This document shows positions 1 to 7,830 of a stretch of DNA of 64,000 bases, piece after piece. The DNA is from Ruminococcus sp. Its GTDB lineage: Bacteria > Bacillota > Clostridia > Oscillospirales > Ruminococcaceae. The position numbers and the translations under genes are program-made. The DNA is taken from NCBI GenBank assembly GCA_020861185.1, contig JAJBSV010000002.1, positions 1-64,000 on the forward strand. Direction: 5' to 3'. How positions within the stretch are numbered: position 1 is the first letter of the stretch; each line of letters starts with the position of its first letter. The notes below the pieces were generated by a model that saw only the letters and a program-made list of their open reading frames with translations, was not told the origin of the DNA and made no database searches.

Positions 1-20
1 ACACCGCTTTCTGAGCTGCC

Positions 21-54
21 AAAAGGCTAAATAGTTACTTGTCGGTATTTAGCT
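21..54 (-). terminator. possible terminator after the aquaporin gene
   Basis: On the minus strand AGCTAAATA and TATTTAGCC can pair (9-bp, AT-rich stem, 12-nt loop), followed by TTTT. It lies 34 bases past the aquaporin stop. The stem is weak, so confidence is low. The rest of 1-87 shows nothing else. Confidence 0.35.
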
Positions 55-87
55 AATTCGGGGGACTTTTTTTATCTCAAAGAGATT

Positions 88-786
88 TTACTTGGATTCC
101 TTTGAAGAAGCCAAAGCCTTGTAGCAGACGCCTGCCAACGCTCCGCCTACGAGAGGACCTACGATGAAGATCCAGAGCTCCGAGATAGGAGTGGTGTTGC
201 CGGAGATTGCGGCGATGAGGGCGGGACCGAAGCTTCTTGCAGGGTTTACGGAGGTACCGGTCAAGCCGATGCCAAGGATGTGGACGAATGTGAGGGTCAG
301 GCCGATTACGATACCTGTAACGGCTGTGTTCTCGGTCTTGCTTGTTACGCCGTGGATGGCAAGAACGAATACGAATGTAAGGACGATTTCGACCAGGAGT
401 GCCGCAATAGCACTTCCGCCGACACCCGATGTGCCGTTGGAGCCATAACCACCGGTTGCATCAACAACTCCACCGAGGTTCCAGATAAGAGCAAGAATTG
501 CAGCGCCGCATGTTGCTCCGAGAACCTGAGCGATAACATAGCCGACAAAGTCCTTGACGGTCATCTTTCCGGTGACCAACATCGAAAGCGAAACGGCAGG
601 GTTTACATGACAGCCGGAAACATTACCGATGCTGTAAGCCATTGCAACGATTGCAAGTCCGAATGCAAGAGCGGTCAGAATGTATCCGCCGCCTGCTTCA
701 CTACTACAGCCGACGAGCATAGCGGTTCCACATCCGAAGACCACCAATACGCATGTGCCGATAAATTCGGCAATATACTTCTTCAT
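88..786 (-). CDS. aqpZ: MIP-family water channel (AqpZ type)
   Basis: Six-helix membrane channel of 232 residues, the usual length for bacterial aquaporins. Both pore motifs are intact: NPA at about residues 62-64 and NPAR at 181-184. The residues expected at the selectivity filter read as Phe42, His169 and Arg184, the water-selective combination rather than the glycerol-facilitator one (GlpF has Gly in place of the His). It therefore probably carries water or other small neutral solutes across the cytoplasmic membrane. The ATG is preceded by AGGAGG at good spacing. It appears monocistronic; no glycerol genes are adjacent, which also argues against a GlpF role. Confidence 0.9.
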   Translation of the reverse strand: MKKYIAEFIGTCVLVVFGCGTAMLVGCSSEAGGGYILTALAFGLAIVAMAYSIGNVSGCHVNPAVSLSMLVTGKMTVKDFVGYVIAQVLGATCGAAILALIWNLGGVVDATGGYGSNGTSGVGGSAIAALLVEIVLTFVFVLAIHGVTSKTENTAVTGIVIGLTLTFVHILGIGLTGTSVNPARSFGPALIAAISGNTTPISELWIFIVGPLVGGALAGVCYKALASSKESK

Positions 787-853
787 TTGATAAGTACCTC
801 CTAATTAAAGTATAATCCCGTAATTCTGCTTGATTGCAATTTCAGAGATTACT

Positions 854-1753
854 TTAATTATATAGCTCTTTTGGAATCTTGTCAAGTGTTATAACATCGG
901 AATTATTATAAATTTCATTCAGAATATCGGAATTATTGTCCATGAGATACCTCGTGTGCCAGTTCATGAACCAGAGCCAGTTTGTGTTATCTCTCCTGAA
1001 ATCGTCGAAATGCGGAAGATTGCCGATTTCATGATAGCAAAGCGGCTTGTCGCAGACTTTAAGAAGTCTGTCCCAACCGAATTTGTTGGTGGTTCCGTCG
1101 TAGGTGTCCGAGCCGACGATGTCACAGTATTCGTCTCCCGGATACCAACCGGGCTTTACTTCTCCCAAATAGCCTAAGACCCAGATAAGATTATTAAGTC
1201 CGTGATAGTTTGTGTATCTGTCATACATCATTCTCCATAGTCTGATGAACGGCTCAGCACCGCCCTTGCCCCACCAGAACCATTGACCATCAAATTCACG
1301 GAACGGTCTCCAGATTACTGGGACATGCTCGGACTGAAGAATCTTCAGAGCCTCGGCTCCCAAATCCCAATTTTTGAGCATGAGCTCGTTTTCGGGAGTG
1401 CCGTATGTGAGAAGCTTGTCGAAATCGGGGTTATCCGCCTGACTGTCGGGATAGGCACCGCCGTTGACGCCAGTGTGCCAGCAGATAGTGACAATTCCGC
1501 CACGCATACGCCAGTCGATTGCACGGTTGATGACGCCTCTGAAATCGGCGTGCATGAAATCAAGTCCTCTGATTGCGGGGTATTTTCCCGTCTTCTCAAA
1601 GACGTAATTTACCTCCCACTCGGTTGTTCTTCTGTGGGGAAATTCCTGCTGACCGGAAAGCATCAAGCGCTTGTCATAGCAATCGCAAAGATACTGAAAC
1701 AGCTTTTTTGTTTCAGCTGTCGCGTTCTTGTTTACATGTGAATAGGACTGCAT
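854..1753 (-). CDS. GH26 beta-mannanase, intracellular
   Basis: Glycoside hydrolase family 26, 299 residues, cleaving beta-mannan or manno-oligosaccharides. The acid/base Glu lies in RPFREFDGQWFWWG (Glu153) and the likely nucleophile in CYHEIG (Glu242); both are typical GH26 motifs. There is no signal peptide, carbohydrate-binding module or anchor, so it probably acts in the cytoplasm on imported oligosaccharides. The longest frame starts at 1867 inside the upstream gene, but AGGAGA lies just before the ATG at 1753, which leaves 16 bp after the mutase gene; I use that start. It is the last gene of a GH95-mutase-GH26 unit. Substrate is inferred from family only. Confidence 0.88.
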   Translation of the reverse strand: MQSYSHVNKNATAETKKLFQYLCDCYDKRLMLSGQQEFPHRRTTEWEVNYVFEKTGKYPAIRGLDFMHADFRGVINRAIDWRMRGGIVTICWHTGVNGGAYPDSQADNPDFDKLLTYGTPENELMLKNWDLGAEALKILQSEHVPVIWRPFREFDGQWFWWGKGGAEPFIRLWRMMYDRYTNYHGLNNLIWVLGYLGEVKPGWYPGDEYCDIVGSDTYDGTTNKFGWDRLLKVCDKPLCYHEIGNLPHFDDFRRDNTNWLWFMNWHTRYLMDNNSDILNEIYNNSDVITLDKIPKELYN

Positions 1754-1769
1754 GTTTGTCTCCTGATAG

Positions 1770-3284
1770 TTATTTTGCGTAATCTGTAAGCTTTGAAGTA
1801 TCGAGCTTTTCATACTTTGTGAGGAATCCGCAAAGCTCGCTTGCGATAGTCCTGACTCCGCCCTCACTGTCAGACTCGATATTGAGAGGCATCAGCGGCT
1901 CATGAAGGGACATGCGGAGAAGGAACCAACCGTCGCCGTGGTCTTTGTCAAGATTGATTCTGATGCCCTCATAGTTGCTGTCGGCAGGTGTCCAACCGGG
2001 CTGAGACTTCGAATACTCCTTCAGATTCGAAATAATATCGTTGCCATAGGACTTGAAGTCCTCGAGGTCGATATTCATTCTGAATTCCATGCTCTCGGCG
2101 GGCTCTCTTAAGCCGTCGATGAGGGAATGAAGAGTATAACCCTCTTTTACTCCCCTCGAAAGCTCGATTATGAGCCTTGTGACTATATATGCACCGTCAT
2201 CGAGGAAATAGTTATCCTTGAAGGCACCGTGACCGGAAGTTTCGATTGCGAGCTGACTGTCGATACCCTCTTTGTTGAGGCGGATCGACTCGTTGATGAC
2301 GTTGCGGTATCCCCTTCTGAATCTGTGGTGAACGCCGCCCTTGGAGCGGATGAAATCACCCAAACCGGAAGAAGTTACGCTGTCGGTGACGATTGTGGTG
2401 TGCGGATGCTCTCTTAAGAGCATTGCGGAAAGCATTGCAATAAGGCGGTTGCGGTTGAGCTCGCTTCCGTCGGAAAGGACCGCACCCGCTCTGTCGACAT
2501 CTGTATCGAAGATGATGCCGAGATCTGCCTTGGATTCTTTCACTGCTTCCGTAATTGAAGCCATAGCCTCTTTGTTTTCGGGGTTCGGGATATGATTCGG
2601 GAAGCTTCCGTCGGGGTCGAGATATCTCGAGCCGGTGGTGTCAGCACCGAGAGGCTTCAGGACCTTTTCGGCATAGAAGCCGCCTGCGCCGTTTCCGGCA
2701 TCCACCACTATCTTAAGTCCCGTGAGCGGAGTTTCATTACCGCAACTGATTCTAATCATATCGGCAAGACGCTTTGAATAGACATCCATAAACTCGTCCT
2801 TCTTGACTGATGCAGGCTTGATGCCGGTGTGGAGATCTGTCTCGGCGAGTTCAATCATTTCCTTGATATCGCTTGCCTCAACGCCGCCGTCGGGGGTGAA
2901 GAACTTGTAGCCGTTGCGGTTATACGGGAGATGGCTTGCGGTTACCATTACAGCACCGTCAAACATATAGCCATCGGTCTTGGTGGTCATGAACATTGCA
3001 GGAGTGCTGGCAAGCCCCATGTCGGTGACTTCGATTCCCTCTTTTGCGAGTTCGTCCGCCATCCAGCCGAGGAGCTTCTCTCCCGAAAGGCGGGAGTCTC
3101 TGCCGATCGCCACACGAAGACTTGTTTTCTGAGTTCTTCTTACAAGCCAGAGGGCGAAGCCTCTTGCTATATCACGGCAAGCGCCCTCGGTCAGATTTAC
3201 ATCCTGACCGGGTACGCCTGCGATTGCTATTCCTCTTATGTCGCTTTCGTTGCGAAGCTTTGAGTAATCCTTAGTTGTCGTCAT
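1770..3284 (-). CDS. phosphomannomutase/phosphoglucomutase
   Basis: Alpha-D-phosphohexomutase of 504 residues that interconverts hexose-1- and hexose-6-phosphates. Seen directly: the active-site phosphoserine loop TASHLPYNRNGYK (Ser117), the metal loop DTDVDR (260-265) and a sugar-binding ETSGHGA segment. The set of motifs is complete. Bacterial members of this subfamily often act on both mannose and glucose phosphates, so the substrate cannot be fixed from sequence. Placement between a mannanase and a fucosidase suggests it feeds mannose-derived phosphates into metabolism or GDP-sugar synthesis. The ribosome site (AAAGGTG) is moderate. The gene lies 26 bp after GH95 and 16 bp before GH26. 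Confidence 0.85.
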   Translation of the reverse strand: MTTTKDYSKLRNESDIRGIAIAGVPGQDVNLTEGACRDIARGFALWLVRRTQKTSLRVAIGRDSRLSGEKLLGWMADELAKEGIEVTDMGLASTPAMFMTTKTDGYMFDGAVMVTASHLPYNRNGYKFFTPDGGVEASDIKEMIELAETDLHTGIKPASVKKDEFMDVYSKRLADMIRISCGNETPLTGLKIVVDAGNGAGGFYAEKVLKPLGADTTGSRYLDPDGSFPNHIPNPENKEAMASITEAVKESKADLGIIFDTDVDRAGAVLSDGSELNRNRLIAMLSAMLLREHPHTTIVTDSVTSSGLGDFIRSKGGVHHRFRRGYRNVINESIRLNKEGIDSQLAIETSGHGAFKDNYFLDDGAYIVTRLIIELSRGVKEGYTLHSLIDGLREPAESMEFRMNIDLEDFKSYGNDIISNLKEYSKSQPGWTPADSNYEGIRINLDKDHGDGWFLLRMSLHEPLMPLNIESDSEGGVRTIASELCGFLTKYEKLDTSKLTDYAK

Positions 3285-3310
3285 AATAAAGCACCTTTTT
3301 CTTTGAAGTT

Positions 3311-5599
3311 TTATATAAGTTCCATTTTGCCGTTCCGAAGAACAATTTTATACGGTGATTCCTGCTCGAATGTTGCAGTGCCTTCTCCGAAGCCTCCGGG
3401 TACCAAGAGAGCGACTTTTCCGCCCTGATTGACAATGAGCTCAGCTTCGTAAACCTTGCCATCGTGCCAAGTCATATTGACGGTTACATCTCCCCTTGCC
3501 TTCAAGCCGCTGACTGAGCCGCTCTTCCAGTGATTGGGAATTGCGGGAAGAAGTCTTATCAGACCATCCTGTGATTGCAGAAGCATCTCGGCGATTCCGG
3601 CAGTTCCACCGAAATTGCCGTCAATCTGGAACGGTGCGTGCATATCGAAGAAGTTGGGATATGTCGAGCATGCGAGAAGATAATTCAAGTGCTTTCCCGC
3701 TTCATTGCCGTTCCGGAGCCTCGCCCACATGTTGACAATCCACGCTCTGCTCCAACCGGTGCCTCCGCCACCGTGACTGAGGCGCCTTTCGATGGTCGCT
3801 TGCGCCGCCTTCATGAGCTCAGGAGTCTTTTCGTAAGTAAACTGAGATGAAGGATAAAGACCGTAGAGTTGGGAGATGTGGCGGTGTCCTATCTCCGTTT
3901 CGTCATAGTCCTCTGTCCACTCCATTATCTGTCCGTGCTTGCCTATACTGTTTTCGGGAAGCTTCGGGAGAAGTTCACGAAGCGCATCCGTGAGGTTGTC
4001 CTCGTCGTTAAGAACTTCGGAAGCCTTGATGCAATCGGTGAAGAGATCTCTTACAATCATGGTGTCCATTGTGGGACCGACGCAAATCTGTCCCTGCTCG
4101 CCGGACGAATGGATATATGTGTTCTCAGGAGAAAGCGACGGACCTGTCATAAGCTTGCCGTCGTGCTCAAAGAGATAATTCTTCATGAAGACGCAGGCGC
4201 GCTTCATAATCGGGAGATATTCGCGAAGAAAATCTTTATCAAGGGTAAACTCGTAGTGCGTCCAGATGTGGGTGCATAGCCATGCGGCACCACTCGCCCA
4301 GATAGTTGCGGAAATCCAGTTATCCTGCGGGGCACAATCGCCGAACAGGTCGGTGTTGTGATGAGCAACAAACCCCTCGATGCCGTACATATCACGGGCG
4401 ACCTTCTCGCCGTTCGGAAGCATTACCTTCAGGTGCTCCAGGAGCGCCATGTGGCAGTCGGAGAGATTGCAGGGCTCGGCACACCAGTAGTTCATCTCGG
4501 TGTTGATATTAATCGTGTATCTCGAGCCCCAGGCGGGATAAAAGTCTTTATTCCATATTCCCTGAAGGTTTGCAGGCTTGGTCCCCTGACGGGAGCAGGA
4601 AATCATCAGATACCGCCCGAAGTCAAAATAAAGCTCACAGAGATTATTATCGGGTCTGATATAGGTTTCGTGTATTCTCTGGTCGGTCGGCATGCCGTCA
4701 TGGTTCACCTCATCATCAATGGTGAGCCTGACCCTGTCGAAATAGGTCTTATAGTCTTCGATATGGCGGGCTTTTATTGCCTGATAACCGAGACTTGCGG
4801 CGTTTTCAAGAACAGACGAGCACCAAGCATGGAGATCTTCGCCATGGAAGTCGGTTCTGATGGTCAGATAAAGTGTAAGCTCATCAGCATCATAGACATT
4901 AAGCTCCGTTTCAGTGAGCTTCGACATTCCGCCGACATTTTCGCATGTGATTGCGATGATATAATCGCAACCTTCGTCCCGCTCCCTGTAGTGGAGATAA
5001 ACGCCGTTTTCGTCAAGAGATGATTCTATGAAATCTCCCGCTGTGAGACAGGAAAAATCAATCTTCATTGAGGTTTTTCCGCCATCAGATGAGGCTTCGT
5101 GCATACAAAGGACGTTGTCGGGTGCACTTACGAGATATTCTCTCGAAAAAGAGTGACTCTCGGAACTGAAAGTTACGATGCAAACGGCATTAGCAATATC
5201 CAGAACTCTTTTGTAGTCGGAATAACCGTCGTGGTTGAAGCCTATCATCAGGAAGCCAGCGGTGTCGTAGTGGCTCTCGTCCTGAGGATGAGGGTACATA
5301 TCCGAGATTTCAAGCTCAGTCGCCTCACCGATTTTGCCCTCAAGGAGAAGCTCACGGATTTTCTTGTACGAGCCCAAGGATTTGGGGTTATAGCGTTCTT
5401 TGACGCCCTTGCGATTCCATATTGTCTCCTCGTTGAGCTGAATAATGTCGTCCGTCGGGTCGCCGTAAATCATTCCGCCGATGCGACTGTTGCCGATGGG
5501 GTATGCTTGGTTCCAACCTTCGCCGTTATAATCCTTCTCGTCTTTGGTCGGTGCAGGATGGTCGAGCCAGATTTGCTTTTTTTCATATTCGTGTGTCAA
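3311..5599 (-). CDS. GH95 alpha-L-fucosidase family
   Basis: Glycoside hydrolase family 95, about 762 residues. Known members remove alpha-1,2-L-fucose (some alpha-L-galactose) from glycans by inversion. Family marks seen: N-terminal WxxAYPIGNSRIGGMIYG (near 33-49), NINTEMNYW (near 367-375), GPSLSPEN, and DGNFGGTAGIAEML near the C-terminus. There is no signal peptide, so the enzyme is likely cytoplasmic. Start: the longest frame begins with GTG at 5608, but AAGGGAG sits directly on that codon; TTG at 5599 lies 8 nt after AAGGGAG and fits a transcript starting near 5618, so it is preferred. First gene of the GH95-mutase-GH26 unit. Confidence 0.88.
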   Translation of the reverse strand: MTHEYEKKQIWLDHPAPTKDEKDYNGEGWNQAYPIGNSRIGGMIYGDPTDDIIQLNEETIWNRKGVKERYNPKSLGSYKKIRELLLEGKIGEATELEISDMYPHPQDESHYDTAGFLMIGFNHDGYSDYKRVLDIANAVCIVTFSSESHSFSREYLVSAPDNVLCMHEASSDGGKTSMKIDFSCLTAGDFIESSLDENGVYLHYRERDEGCDYIIAITCENVGGMSKLTETELNVYDADELTLYLTIRTDFHGEDLHAWCSSVLENAASLGYQAIKARHIEDYKTYFDRVRLTIDDEVNHDGMPTDQRIHETYIRPDNNLCELYFDFGRYLMISCSRQGTKPANLQGIWNKDFYPAWGSRYTININTEMNYWCAEPCNLSDCHMALLEHLKVMLPNGEKVARDMYGIEGFVAHHNTDLFGDCAPQDNWISATIWASGAAWLCTHIWTHYEFTLDKDFLREYLPIMKRACVFMKNYLFEHDGKLMTGPSLSPENTYIHSSGEQGQICVGPTMDTMIVRDLFTDCIKASEVLNDEDNLTDALRELLPKLPENSIGKHGQIMEWTEDYDETEIGHRHISQLYGLYPSSQFTYEKTPELMKAAQATIERRLSHGGGGTGWSRAWIVNMWARLRNGNEAGKHLNYLLACSTYPNFFDMHAPFQIDGNFGGTAGIAEMLLQSQDGLIRLLPAIPNHWKSGSVSGLKARGDVTVNMTWHDGKVYEAELIVNQGGKVALLVPGGFGEGTATFEQESPYKIVLRNGKMELI

Positions 5600-5624
5600 A
5601 AAGAACACTCCCTTCTATGAATCC

Positions 5625-5653
5625 ATTCTACAGTATTCAGGCGGTCATTTCAA
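5625..5653 (-). promoter_or_regulatory. promoter of the GH95-mutase-GH26 unit
   Basis: Minus strand TTGAAA, 17-bp spacer, TAGAAT. The predicted start of transcription is near 5618, leaving a leader of about 20 nt that supports the TTG start at 5599. Confidence 0.65.
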
Positions 5654-5668
5654 TAGTAAATTACGAAA

Positions 5669-5684
5669 GGATAAAATATTATCC
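5669..5684. promoter_or_regulatory. perfect palindrome upstream of the GH95 promoter
   Basis: GGATAA-AATA-TTATCC, a 6+4+6 perfect inverted repeat whose near edge is 15 bp upstream of the -35 box. Position and symmetry suit a dimeric regulator. No regulator gene is adjacent and the ligand is unknown. Confidence 0.4.
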
Positions 5685-5704
5685 GCTACAAAATCGTATA
5701 GAGA

Positions 5705-5738
5705 AAACTCTCTTCCCGTTGGAAAAGAAAGAGAGTTT
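5705..5738. terminator. hairpin after the aldo/keto reductase gene
   Basis: AAACTCTCTT and AAGAGAGTTT form a 10-bp stem with a 14-nt loop. Minus-strand transcripts from the reductase gene (stop at 5747) run through it and end in TTCTC, so it probably terminates that gene. Confidence 0.55.
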
Positions 5739-5746
5739 ATGTTATT

Positions 5747-6856
5747 TCATTCGAGCTCTGATACACAATCACTCAGAAGTGTCGGGATGTCGAGATTCTG
5801 AGGGCAGTGTTCAGTGCACTGACGACAGGAGATGCAGTCGCTCGCCTTGCCGGTGTTCTTGACCGTCTCGGCATACTTATCCTTTATTTCGCCGAGCTTG
5901 CGGATATCGCGCTTATACTCGTTATAGTGAGCAAACAAATCCGGAATCGGGATGTTCATCGGGCAACCGTCAGTGCAGTAGCGGCAGGCGGTGCAAGGAA
6001 TTGCAAACTTGAGGTTCTCGCTGACATTCGAAATGGCTTCATAGTCCTTATCAGTCAAAGGTTCGAAGTTTTGCATGTAAGAGGTGTTGTCCTCAAGCTG
6101 CTGCATGTCGCTCATACCGCTCAATACCATCATTACATTCGGCAAAGAAGCACAGTAACGGACAGCCCATGAAGCATAAGACTTCGTAGCATCGTAGTCA
6201 TCGAATATCTTTGCCGCGGTCTTCGGAAGTCTTGCCAAAGCTCCGCCCTTGACGGGTTCCATTACGATTACGGGCTTATTGAATGCTGTCGCGACTTCAT
6301 AGCAACGACGGCTTCTTACCCAAGCGTCCTCCCAGTCGAGATAGTTAATCTGAAGCTGGACATACTCAACCTCCGGATGCTCGGTCAAAATCTTCTCGAG
6401 AGTTTCGGGGCTGTCGTGGAAGGAGAAGCCGATGTGCCTGATTTTGCCCTCGTCGCGCTTTCTCTGAATATAGCCGAAAGCGTCGGTCTTCTCGATATAC
6501 TCATAGATGTCCTTGTTGACGGCATGAAGCCAGTAGTAGTCGAGATAGTCGACTCCAAGGCGGGTCATAGACTCGTTGAAGATGTTTTCGCGCTCGTCCT
6601 CGTTCGGCTTTGAGAACAGCGGAAGCTTCGTTGTGATTGTGAAGCTGTCACGAGGGTGACGCTTTACAACTGCCTCTCTGAAAGCGACCTCGCTCTTGCC
6701 GCTGTGATAGGCATAAGCGGTGTCGAAGTATGTAAAGCCGCGCTCAAGGAACTTATCAGCCATCGCCTTGAACTGCTCAAGGTCGATATTCGAATGGTCG
6801 TCCCCTATTATCGGCAATCTCATAAGCCCAAAGCCTAATTTTTTGATATTATTCAT
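5747..6856 (-). CDS. aldo/keto reductase with C-terminal 4Fe-4S clusters
   Basis: Protein of 369 residues: an aldo/keto reductase TIM barrel followed by a ferredoxin-like tail. The catalytic tetrad is visible: Asp45, Tyr50 (FDTAYAY), Lys77 (TTKLP) and His111 (YWLHAV). The tail has CTACRYCTDGCP and CISCRQCTEHCPQ, enough cysteines for two clusters. This architecture is common in anaerobic clostridia; the substrate is unknown, and the clusters suggest electrons may come from ferredoxin or flavoprotein partners rather than only NAD(P)H. It is monocistronic with its own promoter and a good ribosome site (AAGGGAAG). Confidence 0.85.
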   Translation of the reverse strand: MNNIKKLGFGLMRLPIIGDDHSNIDLEQFKAMADKFLERGFTYFDTAYAYHSGKSEVAFREAVVKRHPRDSFTITTKLPLFSKPNEDERENIFNESMTRLGVDYLDYYWLHAVNKDIYEYIEKTDAFGYIQRKRDEGKIRHIGFSFHDSPETLEKILTEHPEVEYVQLQINYLDWEDAWVRSRRCYEVATAFNKPVIVMEPVKGGALARLPKTAAKIFDDYDATKSYASWAVRYCASLPNVMMVLSGMSDMQQLEDNTSYMQNFEPLTDKDYEAISNVSENLKFAIPCTACRYCTDGCPMNIPIPDLFAHYNEYKRDIRKLGEIKDKYAETVKNTGKASDCISCRQCTEHCPQNLDIPTLLSDCVSELE

Positions 6857-6893
6857 TGTGCCACTTCCCTTTTACAAACATTTCTTACCTATA

Positions 6894-6922
6894 ATTATAA
6901 AAGCATTTCCGGCAAAAGTCAA
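6894..6922 (-). promoter_or_regulatory. promoter of the aldo/keto reductase gene
   Basis: Minus strand TTGACT, 17-bp spacer, TATAAT. The -35 box overlaps the stop codon of the upstream gene, so the reductase is separately transcribed despite the short gap. Confidence 0.7.
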
Positions 6923-7830
6923 GAATCCGATAAGAAATCACGAAGCAAATCCAGGTTAATATCGTCGTGCTCGAGCTCTTTTGAAACAAGGCGGACAGTT
7001 TCTGTGAAATTGTCCCCTAATTTACACAATTCATATATAGCTACAATTAGCTTGCACTCGGTCAGAATATCTTCGGTATTGACTGCCTTCAGGAAAAATC
7101 TGAATATGAGATAGTCAAAGAGCGGCTCACTCTCCTGCTCGTAACTTCCCTGTTCGCAGTTTTTGAGAAGCTTCCGCCACTCCGGTGTCAGGATTTCTGT
7201 ATTTCCGAGAATAAATCCGCATAGACTTTTGATATCTATCGGCTCGCTGTCGGGAATTTCTCCCTCTGGGAGCTCCAACGTGCCGAAGTCGATTTCCTCC
7301 TGCAGGAGCTCGCCGTATGCAATAAGCTGTGAAGGCTTTAATCCGAAGGCTTTTGCTCTTGCTTTGAGCAGGAAATCAAGAAGCTCGTCGCCTGTTTTCT
7401 CTTTACAAAGTGCTTCATAATCAGCTTTGCCCGACGAAAGCACGATTCTCGCCGCTTCGGGGCATGAAACGGACAAGCCCGCTTCGGTGAAAGCGAGCTC
7501 ATCGCCTGTGTAATACTCCTCATAAAATCTCGGGTGCTTCGAGCAGACGTCGCCCATCATGCCGGAGCGTATATACATTTCGCATAAGCCTTCCGGATTG
7601 AGATACGGGCAGACGTTGTTCTTGTTTACGCGAAGCACCGTATCGCCGTCCGAACCGGTGCGGATATTCTTGTCTATTTCGAGTGGAGGTATTGCATGGA
7701 GCTTATCTATCGTCTCGTCGTCTATGGGAATCTCCCAACCGGCTTTACAGCAACTGTCGGGACAGGCTCCCATAAGACAGTGGAAGCTGTCGAAATAGGA
7801 CGGCGTAAAAAGCTTGCTACTGTTCATCAT
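6919..7830 (-). CDS. Cys-rich FliB-like (flagellin lysine methylase family) protein
   Basis: Soluble protein of 303 residues. An N-terminal Cys cluster, GACPDSCCKAGWEIPID, is followed by CPYLNPEGLCEMY, DVCSKHPRF and SCPEAAR, the pattern of the Fe/Zn-chelating CxxC-type family usually named flagellin lysine-N-methylase (FliB). Members methylate flagellin in Salmonella, but homologues are common in non-flagellated clostridia and no flagellar gene is present here, so the role is open. Its ATG overlaps the ligase stop by 4 bp (ATGA), so the two genes are translationally coupled. Third gene of a unit starting at 10473. Confidence 0.7.
   Translation of the reverse strand: MMNSSKLFTPSYFDSFHCLMGACPDSCCKAGWEIPIDDETIDKLHAIPPLEIDKNIRTGSDGDTVLRVNKNNVCPYLNPEGLCEMYIRSGMMGDVCSKHPRFYEEYYTGDELAFTEAGLSVSCPEAARIVLSSGKADYEALCKEKTGDELLDFLLKARAKAFGLKPSQLIAYGELLQEEIDFGTLELPEGEIPDSEPIDIKSLCGFILGNTEILTPEWRKLLKNCEQGSYEQESEPLFDYLIFRFFLKAVNTEDILTECKLIVAIYELCKLGDNFTETVRLVSKELEHDDINLDLLRDFLSDS

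Noticed and set aside
6919-7830. Evidence that the organism is flagellated
   Set aside because: The FliB-like family is widespread in non-motile clostridia and no flagellar gene is present.
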